From the NCBI RefSeq assembly GCF_030758975.1, contig NZ_CP132359.1:3013366-3077365 (forward strand): a stretch of 64,000 nucleotides of DNA, given 5' to 3'. The notes below the pieces were generated by a model. That model worked only from the letters and a program-made list of their open reading frames with translations, did no database searches and was not told where the DNA came from. Origin of the DNA: Bosea beijingensis. GTDB lineage: Bacteria > Pseudomonadota > Alphaproteobacteria > Rhizobiales > Beijerinckiaceae. Made by a program: the position numbers and the translations under genes. Shown one piece after another: positions 1 through 8,226 of the stretch; the stretch's first letter is position 1; every line of letters begins with the position of its first letter.

Positions 1-1308
1 CAGCGTGAAATCGGCGGAGTCGCCGGCCTTGGGCCAGGCCCGTTCGCCCTTGTCGGTGAGCGGGAGCACGCCGCCGGTCGCGATCGCCAGCGCGCGGGAC
101 AGGCGGAACTCGTCGCTGCCGCGATAGAGCTGCGCGTAGAGATTTGCCTTTTCCAGCATGTCGGCGCGGCCGAAGGGCGACCAGTGGTCGGTGACGCTGT
201 CGGTGCCGGTCATCACGAAGACGCCCTTCGCGCTGAGTTGCGGCAGCGGCATCGTCGAGGCGCCGAGCGGCACCGTCGAGGCGACGCTCATGCCTTGCGC
301 GGCCATGCGCGTGGCGGCTTCGTCGAGGGCGCCCGGCGACATCGTGGCCAGTGCGAAGCCGTGGCTGATCGTGACCTTGCCGCGCAAGGCCGGGTTCTTC
401 TCGACGGTGGCGATCATATACTGGATCGCGGCGACGCCGGCCGGGCTCGATTCGTGCAGGTGGATGTCGACGCCGGTATCGGTGTCGAGCGCGATCTGGA
501 ACATCGCGTCGAGCGACTTCTCCGTCGCGCCGTCGACATTGGTCGGGTCGAGCCCGCCGACATAGGCGACGCCCATGCTCATCGCCTCGCGCATCAGCTT
601 GTCGACCTTCGAGAGCAGCAGGCCATGCTGCGGGAAGGCGACGATCTCGCAAGAGAAGTCGTCGCGATGCTTCTCCAGGGCGCGCTTCAGGTTCTCCAGG
701 CTCTTCAGCCCGCTGACCGGGTCGATATTGCAGTGGCTGCGAGCGACCGTGGTGCCCTTGGAATGGAGCAGGGCGATGAGCTGCTCGGCATGCGCTTGCG
801 AGTCCGGCAGCAATTGCGGGAGCAGCTTCTCCTCGCGGGCGATCATGTCGAGGATGGTTTTGCCCTGCCGCGGCAGCGGCGCCTGCCAGGCGCGGCCGTA
901 GAAGGTCTTGTCGAGATGGATGTGCATGTCGCGCATCGCGGGCAGGGCGAGCTGGCCATGAGCCTCATAGCTCGGCACGCCTGCGGGCAGCGTGGCGTCG
1001 GCCGCATGGATCGCGGCGATCTTGCCGGCCTTGATCTCGAGGGTGTGGAGGCCCGAGCGCGTGCCCGTCACGACCTCGCCGTCATAGACGAAGCCTTCCT
1101 CGAGCCGGACATTGCTCAGGAGATAGTGCTGCTCGGTCGGAGCGCGCATGCCGGTCTTGGCCACAGGCTTGGCGGAAGCGGACTGGGCCGCGGCCGGCTG
1201 CGCCTTGGCAGCCCCGCCGGGAAGGCCCGCCATCACGGCGCAGGCGGTGGCGAGGCCACCCGTCCGGCCGATGAATGAACGCCTGCTCTGATGATGTGCC
1301 AGTTCCAT
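1..1308 (-). CDS. Tat-exported amidohydrolase (cytosine deaminase-like), C-terminus cut by window edge
   Basis: The frame is open from an ATG at 1308 to the left edge, so the last residues and stop are missing; the visible end (GDSADFTL) looks like the usual C-terminal strand of amidohydrolases. The N-terminus carries SRRSFIGR followed by a hydrophobic, Ala/Gly-rich stretch ending near AKAQ, a twin-arginine export signal, so the enzyme probably acts in the periplasm. Metal-site motifs of the amidohydrolase superfamily are visible: MHIHLDKTFYG near residue 105, a central DIHLHE, SHGFAL, and TGTDSVTDHWSPFG late in the protein. This is the pattern of cytosine deaminase and N-isopropylammelide-type hydrolases; the substrate cannot be read from sequence. 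It is a distant paralogue of the cytoplasmic amidohydrolase at 28209-29396. A LysR regulator lies 107 bp upstream on the same strand. Confidence 0.85.
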   Translation of the reverse strand, partial: MELAHHQSRRSFIGRTGGLATACAVMAGLPGGAAKAQPAAAQSASAKPVAKTGMRAPTEQHYLLSNVRLEEGFVYDGEVVTGTRSGLHTLEIKAGKIAAIHAADATLPAGVPSYEAHGQLALPAMRDMHIHLDKTFYGRAWQAPLPRQGKTILDMIAREEKLLPQLLPDSQAHAEQLIALLHSKGTTVARSHCNIDPVSGLKSLENLKRALEKHRDDFSCEIVAFPQHGLLLSKVDKLMREAMSMGVAYVGGLDPTNVDGATEKSLDAMFQIALDTDTGVDIHLHESSPAGVAAIQYMIATVEKNPALRGKVTISHGFALATMSPGALDEAATRMAAQGMSVASTVPLGASTMPLPQLSAKGVFVMTGTDSVTDHWSPFGRADMLEKANLYAQLYRGSDEFRLSRALAIATGGVLPLTDKGERAWPKAGDSADFTL

Positions 1309-1415
1309 GGTCGCCGCCTCCTTGTGACTGTTGCGGACGCCATAAGCCCGAACCCGGTCTTTTGGCAGCGATATTTGGCAATGCTGGCGATTGCGACTGG
1401 CAATGCTGGCGGCCT

Positions 1416-2273
1416 TCACGGCTCCAGATGACAATAGGCGATGAGCCGCTCGGCCAGAATCGCGGTCGCGACCGGGGCGTCGTCGCGGTGATAGAGCGCG
1501 AGCTCGAAATCGGTGATCTCGGCGAAGCCCTCGGCCGCGCCGAGAACCCTGTGACCGGGCAGGCGGCAGCTCGCGGGCAGAAGGGTCATGCCGAGCCCTG
1601 CGGCAGAGGCGGCGGCCAGCGCGGCAAGGCTGCCGCTGCAATAGCCGATGCGCCAGCGCATGCCGAGGGCATCGACGGCCTGGCACAGCTCATCGCGATA
1701 GAGCCCGCCGAGCGGAAACATCGCAAGCGATATGGGCGCGCGTTCGATCGCCGGATGCGCCAGACTGTCGAGCCAGAGCAGGGGCTCGCGCCTTGCGGCA
1801 CGGGGCGGCTGCCCGCGCCGCTGCTTCACCAGCACGAGGTCGAGTTCCTCGCGCTCATAGGCGCTGCGCAGATCGGCGCTCAGGCCGCTGCTGACATCGA
1901 GCCTGAGATGCGGATGCTGCCGGCCGAAATCGGCGAGCAGGTCGATGGTCGGCACGGCGAAATCCTCGGGCATGCCCAGCCGCAGCACGCCGTCCCGCCA
2001 GACGTCGGTCAGCGCGTCATGCGCCTCCTCGTTGAGGGCGATGATCCGGCGCGCATAACTCAGCAGCCGCTCGCCCTCCTCGGTGAGCTGGACCTGATGC
2101 GAGGAGCGTTCCAGCAACGGGCAGCCGAGCAGGTCCTCCAGGCGCTTGACCTGCAGGCTGACGGTGGATTGCGAAAGCGAGACGCGGTCCGCTCCGCGCG
2201 TGAAACTCAGGGTTTCGCAGACCGCGACGAAGCTGATCAGCACCTGCGGGTTGAACATCGGATAGCGATTCAT
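1416..2273 (-). CDS. LysR-family transcriptional regulator
   Basis: A 285-residue protein with the LysR winged helix-turn-helix at about residues 6-65 (SLSQSTVSLQVKRLEDLLG, then LLERSSHQVQLTEEGERLL) and a type 2 periplasmic-binding-like effector domain after it. The length is normal for the family. The first ATG gives MNRYPMFNPQ; the ATG at residue 6 is an equally plausible start. It reads in the same direction as the amidohydrolase 107 bp downstream, so it may control that gene rather than a divergent one. The effector is unknown. Confidence 0.9.
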   Translation of the reverse strand: MNRYPMFNPQVLISFVAVCETLSFTRGADRVSLSQSTVSLQVKRLEDLLGCPLLERSSHQVQLTEEGERLLSYARRIIALNEEAHDALTDVWRDGVLRLGMPEDFAVPTIDLLADFGRQHPHLRLDVSSGLSADLRSAYEREELDLVLVKQRRGQPPRAARREPLLWLDSLAHPAIERAPISLAMFPLGGLYRDELCQAVDALGMRWRIGYCSGSLAALAAASAAGLGMTLLPASCRLPGHRVLGAAEGFAEITDFELALYHRDDAPVATAILAERLIAYCHLEP

Positions 2274-2344
2274 GCGCTCGTCGCTCCGGGATCGCCGCGA
2301 ACTCCGTGATTATCCCGACAGGCGGTGCTGCTGCAACGAATGCG

Positions 2345-2941
2345 CTAGGCGTTCCAGTCGATTACGGCGCGGCCGCTGGTGAGATCCGTCACCAGCCGTG
2401 CGATGTCATCGGCTTCGGCCTTCGGGACGGAGACCGACAGCACGGCACCGGCATCGGTGAAAGCCTGGTCGCCGATCGTCACGCCGGGCAGCGCGCCGAG
2501 CCGCGCTCCCACGAGCGCCAGATCGCCGAAGCCGCAAGTGATCGCGGCCGAGATCGTCTCGATCAGTGGCAGCTTCTCGGCCTCGCGCAGGCACTGGGCG
2601 GCGCTGCCGCCATAAGCCCGGATCAATCCGCCGCTGCCCAGCAGGACGCCACCGAACCAGCGCGTGACGACCACGACGACACCGTCGAGCCCTTGCCCGT
2701 CGATGGCCGCGAGGATCGGCTTGCCGGCGGTGCCGCTCGGCTCGCCATCGTCGTTGAAGCGATAGTTCTGCCCGAAGCGCCAGGCCCAGCAATTGTGATT
2801 GGCCGCCGGATCGGACTGCGCGGCGATGAAATTCCTGGCCGCCGCCTCGCCGGCAACCGGACCGGCGACCGCGATGAAGCGGCTCTTCTTGATCTCCTGC
2901 CGGATTGTCGTGACCCCGACGAGGGTAAGGCGTGCGACCAT
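2345..2941 (-). CDS. YigZ/IMPACT family protein (UPF0029)
   Basis: A 198-residue protein with the IMPACT/YigZ N-terminal domain: the KKSRFIAVAGPV strand, then AAQSDPAANHNCWAWR and the glycine-rich DGEPSGTAGKPIL and TRWFGGVLLGSGGLIRAYG motifs typical of this family, followed by a ferredoxin-like C-terminal domain (DUF1949 type). Family members have been linked to translation and to proline dipeptidase-like folds, but the function here is unknown. I chose the ATG at 2941 because AGGAG sits six bases before it; an upstream ATG at 2956 adds five residues. It is divergent from the acyl-CoA synthetase at 3105, with about 160 bp between. Confidence 0.88.
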   Translation of the reverse strand: MVARLTLVGVTTIRQEIKKSRFIAVAGPVAGEAAARNFIAAQSDPAANHNCWAWRFGQNYRFNDDGEPSGTAGKPILAAIDGQGLDGVVVVVTRWFGGVLLGSGGLIRAYGGSAAQCLREAEKLPLIETISAAITCGFGDLALVGARLGALPGVTIGDQAFTDAGAVLSVSVPKAEADDIARLVTDLTSGRAVIDWNA

Positions 2942-3104
2942 GGGCTCCTGTAACACGCTCCGCTCGCAGGGGAAGCGGGGCCGAAGCTCAAGCGAAAACG
3001 CCCGGGATGTCTCGATGGACGGACCGGGCGCCCCTGGAACATGTCTGGCTTGATCGCGGAGAATCGCGTCTGCTGATCTTGCCTAGGACGGAAATGGCCG
3101 ATCG

Positions 3105-5675
3105 ATGACGCTCGCCCTGCTCAGACGTGCGCTTGAACCCATGACGGTGACGGCCATCGCCGGCACGCCCGAGACCGATGTGCTGGTGGCACAGATCCGT
3201 TCGGAGCCCTATCGCGGCGCGCTCACGGTGCTGCCAGATGCGAGCGGTCTTGCAGCGCTGCCGCCCTCCGACCTCCTCATCGCTCCGGCTGCGGTCGCGG
3301 AACAGGTGCTGGCGGCGGCGGCCGGGCGCGGATATGCCGGTCTCCTCGTGCCCGGCGGCGCTGCGGCCGATGCCGAGCGGCTGCGGAAAGCAGCGCGAGC
3401 CGCGGGCTTGCGCCTGATCGGGCCGTCCTCGCTCGGCCTCGCCGCGCCCCGTCTCGGCCTCAATGCGACGGCCGTTCCGGTGCATCTCGCGTCGGGCTCG
3501 CTGACTTTGATCGCGCAATCCAATTCGGTGGCGGCCGGCATTCTCGCCTGGGCGGCCGGGCGCGGGATCGGCTTCGCGGGGGCGGTGGTCCTGGGCGAGG
3601 GCGCCGATATCGATATCGCCGATTGCCTCGATCATTTCGGCGCCGACCCGGCAACCCGGACGATCCTGCTGGCAATCGACGACGTCAGCGATGCCGCGCG
3701 CTTCCTCTCGTCGGCCCGCGCCGCTGCACGGCTGAAACCCGTGCTGGTCCTGAGGCCGCCGCGTCTCGAGCCACCCTGGCCGGCCCTGACGCATTCGGCG
3801 TTGATCGTCACCAGCGACGCCGCGCATGATGCCGCCTTCCACCGGGCCGGCTTGCTCCGGGTCAGCGATCTCGACGAGCTCTTCGCTGCCGCCGAGACGC
3901 TCGGACGGGCGCGCGCCGCCGATGCCGGCCGGCTGGCGATCGTCAGCAATGGCGAAGGGCTTGCGGCCCTGGCCGCCGCCCGATTGCGACAAGTGGGCGG
4001 CGCGGACCGCCAGCTCAGGGAGCCCGTGATCGTTCGGACGGCGCAGGATTATCGCGAGGCCGCTGTTCGCCTGCTGGCCGAGAGCGACGTCGACGCCGTC
4101 CTGGCACTCAATGCCCCGCTCGCGCCGGACGATGCCGCCGATTGCGCGCGCGCCCTGGCTAAGGCGCGCTCGACCGGGCCGGCATCCAAGCCGGTGCTGG
4201 CGGTCTGGGTCGGCGGCGGCGAGGAGATGGCGGGGATTTTCGCGGCCGCCGGCATCCCGTCTTTCGCGACGGAGCAGGACGCGATCCTCGGCTTCCAGCA
4301 CCTGACGCGACATGCCCGCCTGCTCAAGGAATTGATGGCGACGCCGCCCGTGCTCGACGAAGACGATCAGCCGGATTTCGACGCCGCCACCGCGCTGGTC
4401 GAGCGGGCGATCGCGCAGGGCCGAGCCTGGCTCGAACCGGACGAGGTGGCGCTGCTCCTTGCCCTGTTCGGGATTCCGGCAATCGGCCTCGTCATCGCGG
4501 CGGATGCGGAGGCTGCCGCCGAAGCTGCGAGGGCGCAGTTCGCGGGGGGCCGCACCGTCGCCCTCAAGATCGTCTCGTCCGACATCGCGCATAAATCGGA
4601 TGTCGGCGGCGTCGAACTCGACCTCGCCAACGAGGGTGCTGTCAGGGAAGCCGCCGCCCGGATGGCCGAGCGCCTCCGGGAGTTGCGGCCTGACGCGCGT
4701 CTGGCGGGTTTCATGGTGCAGCCGATGGCGCACCGCGCCAAGGCGCGCGAATTGATCGCCGGCTTTTCCGTCGATCCCTGCTTCGGCCCGGTCATCGTCT
4801 TCGGGCGCGGCGGCACCGCTGCCGAGCTGATCGCCGATACGCATGTGGCGCTGCCGCCGCTCGACCTCGCGTCGGCCGAGGGCCTGATCGCCAGGACGCG
4901 GGTTTCCCGCATCCTGGCCGCCTATCGTGACGTGCCCGCAGCGGACCGGCGCGCGATCGCCGCCGTGCTGGTGGCGCTCGGCAATATCGCCTCGGCGCTG
5001 CCGCAGATCCGCGCGATGGACCTCAACCCGATTCTCGCCGATGCCAATGGCGCCATCGCGGTCGATGCGCGCGTCGTGCTGGAGCCGGACCCGGCGCGCC
5101 GCCGCCGCCCGGCGATCCGGCCCTATCCCGGCAACTGGACCTCGCAGCTCGCGCTCGGTGAGAAGCGCTTCCTCATCCGCCCGATGAAGCCGGAGGACGA
5201 GGTCCTGATCGGCGCGATGCTGTCCCGGGTCACGGCGGAAGACCTGCGCCTGCGCTTCTTCGCGCCGCTGAAATCGTTCAGCCACGCCTTCCTCGCGCGC
5301 CTGACCCAGCTCGACTATGCCCGGGAGATCGCCTTCATCGCGATCGAAGAGGGCAGTGGCGATGCGGCCGGCGCAGTTCGCCTGCATGCCGACCCCGGCC
5401 ATGTCGAGGCCGAGTATGCGATCCTCCTGCGCTCCGACCTCAAGGGCATCGGGCTCGGCCGCGCGCTGATGAAGCTGATCATCGATTGGGCCAAGGCCGA
5501 GACGCTGCAGCGCGTCCATAGCCAGGTCCTGGCGGAGAATGGACCGATGCTGGCGCTCTGTCGCGACCTGGGCTTCGAGATCACGCTCGACCCCGATGAT
5601 ATCTCCGTCAGGCGCGTCGCGCTCGACCTGAGCAAGGCCGGCGGCAAGGAGCCGGCAAAGCGCCGACGGCGTTGA
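3105..5675 (+). CDS. Acetyl-CoA synthetase-like (ADP-forming) / GNAT acetyltransferase fusion
   Basis: An 856-residue protein with the domain order of the Pat/YfiQ-type protein acetyltransferases: CoA-binding-like region (about 1-120), two succinyl-CoA-ligase-like domains (about 130-420; QSNSVAAGILAWAAGRGIGF and VLGEGADIDIAD), an ATP-grasp domain (about 430-660; ALKIVSSDIAHKSDVGGV, then FSVDPCFGPVIVFGRGGT) and a C-terminal GNAT domain (about 680-835; FLIRPMKPEDE and the acetyl-CoA loop KGIGLGRALM). Such fusions acetylate lysines of metabolic enzymes such as acetyl-CoA synthetase; that role is family knowledge, not shown here. The N-terminal CoA-binding domain lacks the usual GASDRPGS-like glycine loop and looks degenerate. 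A strong hairpin follows the stop codon. Confidence 0.87.
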   Translation: MTLALLRRALEPMTVTAIAGTPETDVLVAQIRSEPYRGALTVLPDASGLAALPPSDLLIAPAAVAEQVLAAAAGRGYAGLLVPGGAAADAERLRKAARAAGLRLIGPSSLGLAAPRLGLNATAVPVHLASGSLTLIAQSNSVAAGILAWAAGRGIGFAGAVVLGEGADIDIADCLDHFGADPATRTILLAIDDVSDAARFLSSARAAARLKPVLVLRPPRLEPPWPALTHSALIVTSDAAHDAAFHRAGLLRVSDLDELFAAAETLGRARAADAGRLAIVSNGEGLAALAAARLRQVGGADRQLREPVIVRTAQDYREAAVRLLAESDVDAVLALNAPLAPDDAADCARALAKARSTGPASKPVLAVWVGGGEEMAGIFAAAGIPSFATEQDAILGFQHLTRHARLLKELMATPPVLDEDDQPDFDAATALVERAIAQGRAWLEPDEVALLLALFGIPAIGLVIAADAEAAAEAARAQFAGGRTVALKIVSSDIAHKSDVGGVELDLANEGAVREAAARMAERLRELRPDARLAGFMVQPMAHRAKARELIAGFSVDPCFGPVIVFGRGGTAAELIADTHVALPPLDLASAEGLIARTRVSRILAAYRDVPAADRRAIAAVLVALGNIASALPQIRAMDLNPILADANGAIAVDARVVLEPDPARRRRPAIRPYPGNWTSQLALGEKRFLIRPMKPEDEVLIGAMLSRVTAEDLRLRFFAPLKSFSHAFLARLTQLDYAREIAFIAIEEGSGDAAGAVRLHADPGHVEAEYAILLRSDLKGIGLGRALMKLIIDWAKAETLQRVHSQVLAENGPMLALCRDLGFEITLDPDDISVRRVALDLSKAGGKEPAKRRRR

Positions 5676-5688
5676 TAGCGGGACGGAT

Positions 5689-5715
5689 GGGCCAGCCGGG
5701 GATGCCGGCCGGCCC
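5689..5715 (+). terminator. Hairpin after the acyl-CoA synthetase gene
   Basis: An 11-bp GC-rich stem with one mismatch (left arm GGGCCAGCCGG, loop GGATG, right arm CCGGCCGGCCC) starts 14 bp after the stop at 5675. No T-run follows, so it could be a rho-independent-like terminator or an mRNA-stabilising hairpin. It also lies where the leftward dadA remnant ends. Confidence 0.5.
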
Positions 5716-6108
5716 GTGCCGAAGGCCAGTTCTATGACGGGCTGTTGGGGCGCTGCGCGACAGTGCGCCGACGGCGTCGGCGGTCGCTGCCGACAAGGTC
5801 CAGCCGAGATGGCCGTGGCCCGTGTTGTAGAACACCCGCGGATTGCGGCCGGGCATGACGCGCGGAACCATGTCCGGCATCATCGGCCTCAACCCCGCCC
5901 AGGGGACCACCTGCCTCGTACTCGTCTTCGGGAACTGCTCGCGGCACCAGGCGATCGGGGGCTCGATGAGCGCGGCCCGGATATCCTTGTTGTAGCCGTT
6001 GAACTCCGCCGTGCCGGCGACGCGGAAGCGCGTCGTGCCCAAGCGGCTGGTGACGATCTTGGCCTGATCGTCGAGCAGGCTCGTCCAGCGCGCGGCATCC
6101 TTCGCGGT
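5716..6108 (-). pseudogene. Remnant of D-amino-acid dehydrogenase (DadA-type), C-terminal third only
   Basis: Translated leftward from about 6108, the frame reads AKDAARWTSLLDDQAKIV, then RFRVAGTAEFNGYNKDIRAA, VVPWAGLRPMMPDMVPRVMP, and YNTGHGHLGWTLSAATADAV. These are the closing segments of the D-amino-acid dehydrogenase small subunit, including the FAD-contacting GHGHLGWT motif. The preceding ~270 residues, with the N-terminal dinucleotide-binding fold, are absent, and a TGA stands just upstream of the remnant. After SAATADAVGAL the frame no longer follows the family. The remnant lies directly downstream of the peptide transporter operon and may be what is left of a last gene of that operon. 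Confidence 0.8.
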
Positions 6109-6149
6109 CCCTCAAAAAGACGCTTGGCTTAAACTTCACTCAAAGGCCT

Positions 6150-6175
6150 GGCTCGGCGAGCGGAAGGTCCGAGCC
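6150..6175 (-). terminator. Possible hairpin terminator of the GGT/peptide ABC operon
   Basis: A 7-bp inverted repeat (GGCTCGG and CCGAGCC, 12-nt loop) lies about 37-62 bp downstream of the last permease gene. On the minus strand it is followed by a short, weak T-containing tract. The call is tentative. Confidence 0.3.
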
Positions 6176-6211
6176 TGAGCGCGAGCGCTCGGGCCCGCCC
6201 TTTCGCGCCGA

Positions 6212-7093
6212 TCAGCGCGAGCGCGGATCGAGAGCGTCCCTCAGGCCGTCGCCCAGCAGGTTGAACGACAGGACCGTCGCGAAAATGGCGATGCCCGGCC
6301 AGAGCGCCATCCAGGGCGCGTTGCTGAGGAAGCGCTGCGCCGAGTTCAGCATCGAGCCCCAGGATGGCGCCGGCGGCTGAAGGCCGAGGCCGAGGAAGGA
6401 CATGCTGGCTTCCGCGATGATCGCCATCGCGATGGTCAGCGTCGCCTGGACCATGAGCTGCGGCAGGATGTTGGGCAGGATATGCCGCGCTGCGACGCGC
6501 CATTGCGGATTGCCCATGGCACGCGCCGCCTCGACATAGTCCTCGCCCTTGATCGACAGGACCTGGCCGCGCGTCAGGCGAATGAAGAACGGCGTGGCGG
6601 TGATGCCGATCGCCAGCATCGCATTCGTCAGGCTCGGCCCCAGGAAGGCGGCGAGCGCGATCGCGAGGATGAGGAACGGGCAGGCGAGCATCGCATCCGT
6701 GAAGCGGCTGATGAAGCCGTCGACGAAGCCGCCGAGGAAGCCTGCGGCGAGCCCGAGCGGCACGCCGATGGCCATGGCGATGCCGACCGAGGTCAGGCCT
6801 GCCATCAGGGAGGCGCGGGCGCCCCAGATGATGCGGGACAGGATATCGCGGCCGGCTTCGTCGGTCCCGAACCAATGCGCAACGGAGGGAGCCTTGCGTA
6901 CGGCCGTCCAGCTCTGGGCGGTTGGGTCATAGGGCGCGAGCAGCGGCGCGAAGATGGCTACGGATACCATGAACAGCACGACCGCGAGCCCGACCAGCGC
7001 GCTCTTGCGCTTCGCCAGGCGCTGCCAGAGCGGGTCGCGGAAGAGATTGGTCAAGGGATTGGCCGAAGGGGTGATTTTCGTCATCGTCGACAC
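6212..7093 (-). CDS. Peptide-type ABC transporter permease (DppC/GsiD family)
   Basis: A 293-residue inner-membrane protein of the binding-protein-dependent permease family. It has the N-terminal OppC-type segment (KRKSALVGLAVVLFM, first membrane helix) and PLLAPYDPTAQ before the core. It continues with HWFGTDEAGRDILSRIIWGA, typical of DppC/OppC proteins, and the ATPase-coupling EAA loop EAARAMGNPQWRVAARHILP, with about six membrane segments. It is the last intact gene of a leftward operon (gamma-glutamyltransferase, binding protein, DppB-like, this gene). It starts 5 bp after the upstream permease ends, so the two are probably translationally coupled. No ATPase gene follows. Confidence 0.92.
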   Translation of the reverse strand: MSTMTKITPSANPLTNLFRDPLWQRLAKRKSALVGLAVVLFMVSVAIFAPLLAPYDPTAQSWTAVRKAPSVAHWFGTDEAGRDILSRIIWGARASLMAGLTSVGIAMAIGVPLGLAAGFLGGFVDGFISRFTDAMLACPFLILAIALAAFLGPSLTNAMLAIGITATPFFIRLTRGQVLSIKGEDYVEAARAMGNPQWRVAARHILPNILPQLMVQATLTIAMAIIAEASMSFLGLGLQPPAPSWGSMLNSAQRFLSNAPWMALWPGIAIFATVLSFNLLGDGLRDALDPRSR

Positions 7094-7098
7094 GGGTG

Positions 7099-8040
7099 TC
7101 AGCTTCTCAGTCTCGGGTTGACGAGGATGTATCCGATGTCGGCCAGCAGATTGAGGATGATGTAGAACAGCGAGGTCACGAGCACGACGCCCTGCACCAC
7201 CGGATAGTCGCGGGTGAAGACCGCATCGACGATCAGCTTGCCGAAGCCCGGGATCGTGAAGATCTGCTCGGTCAGCACCGCGCCGGACAGAAGCGCGCCG
7301 AATTCCAGCGCACCCAGCGTGATGATCGGCGTCAGCGCGTTTCGCATCGCGTGCTTGAGCACGACGGTACGTTCGTTGAGCCCCTTGGCGCGTGCGGTAC
7401 GGACATAGTCGCTGCTGAGGGCCTGGAGCATCGCCCCACGGGTATGGCGCATGATGACGCCGGCGATCCCGGTGCCGAGCACGAAGGCGGGCATGATCGT
7501 GGTGGCGAGGTTCATCCTCAGGTCTTCCCAGGGGCTGACGAAGCCGGAAGCCGGCAGCCAGCCGAGATAGACCGAGAAGAACAGGATCAGCATGATGCCG
7601 AGCCAGAAGTTTGGCACCGAAATGCCGGCGAGCGACGCGATATTGGTCGCGTAGTCGATCGTGCTGTTATGGCGCAGTGCCGAGATCACGCCGGCCGCGA
7701 TGCCGACCACGAGCGCGATGCAGATGCCCATCACCGCGAGCTGCAGCGTCACCGGCAGCTTGAGCAGGATCAGCTCGAGCACGGGGCGGTTATGGCGCAT
7801 GGATTCGCCGAGATCGCCCGTCGCCACGCCCTTCAGCCAGTAGAGGTACTGGACGATCAGCGGCTGATCGAGATGATACTGGGCGCGGATGGCGGCGAGC
7901 GTCGCTTCGTCCGGATTCTCGCCGGCGAGCACCAGTGCGGGATCGCCCGGCAGGAGATGCTGCAGCGAAAAGATGATGATCGACAGCAGCAGGACTGTCG
8001 GCACGAGCTGCGCGAGGCGGCGGGCGATCAATGTCGTCAT
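7099..8040 (-). CDS. Peptide-type ABC transporter permease (DppB/GsiC family)
   Basis: A 313-residue permease with the DppB architecture: N-terminal membrane helix (RLAQLVPTVLLLSIIIFSLQ), the LLPGDPALVLAGENPDEATL periplasmic segment, a core of five or six membrane helices and the EAA coupling loop YVRTARAKGLNERTVVLKHA. It ends with the family signature FTRDYPVVQGVVLVTSLFYI followed by DIGYILVNPRLR. It would form the heterodimeric membrane channel with the DppC-like protein at 6212-7093. A 186-bp gap with a hairpin separates it from the upstream binding-protein gene. Confidence 0.92.
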   Translation of the reverse strand: MTTLIARRLAQLVPTVLLLSIIIFSLQHLLPGDPALVLAGENPDEATLAAIRAQYHLDQPLIVQYLYWLKGVATGDLGESMRHNRPVLELILLKLPVTLQLAVMGICIALVVGIAAGVISALRHNSTIDYATNIASLAGISVPNFWLGIMLILFFSVYLGWLPASGFVSPWEDLRMNLATTIMPAFVLGTGIAGVIMRHTRGAMLQALSSDYVRTARAKGLNERTVVLKHAMRNALTPIITLGALEFGALLSGAVLTEQIFTIPGFGKLIVDAVFTRDYPVVQGVVLVTSLFYIILNLLADIGYILVNPRLRS

Positions 8041-8074
8041 GGTTCAAGCGCCCGTCCTGCTCAGGCCCGGAGGA

Positions 8075-8101
8075 GCGACCGTGGCTTCGGGAGCCGGTCG
8101 C
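8075..8101. other. Intercistronic hairpin between binding-protein and permease genes
   Basis: In the 186-bp gap, GCGACC and GGTCGC close a stem that continues through GGCT/AGCC with a TCGGG loop and a two-base bulge. The run of Ts lies on the plus-strand side, where no gene needs a terminator. On the transcribed (minus) strand it is more likely an mRNA-processing or stability hairpin that keeps binding-protein transcript above permease transcript. Confidence 0.4.
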
Positions 8102-8226
8102 AGCTTTTTCGAGCGTTGGCAGAGGCATTTCACGGATAAGTCGATGTGCGGGCAGCCCCGGGCGCGGATGCGCCCGGAATCTGGATGGATCGGGGACGAG
8201 CTGTTCATCGCGGCCCCGATGCCGGC

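Noticed and set aside
2988..5519. 843-codon open frame on the minus strand opposite the acyl-CoA synthetase
   Set aside because: Its composition is Arg/Gly/Asp-rich without any domain, and the opposite strand encodes a clear multi-domain protein; it is a high-GC antisense shadow.
8075..8101. Plus-strand rho-independent terminator (hairpin followed by five Ts)
   Set aside because: No plus-strand gene ends here; the hairpin is kept as an intercistronic element of the minus-strand operon instead.
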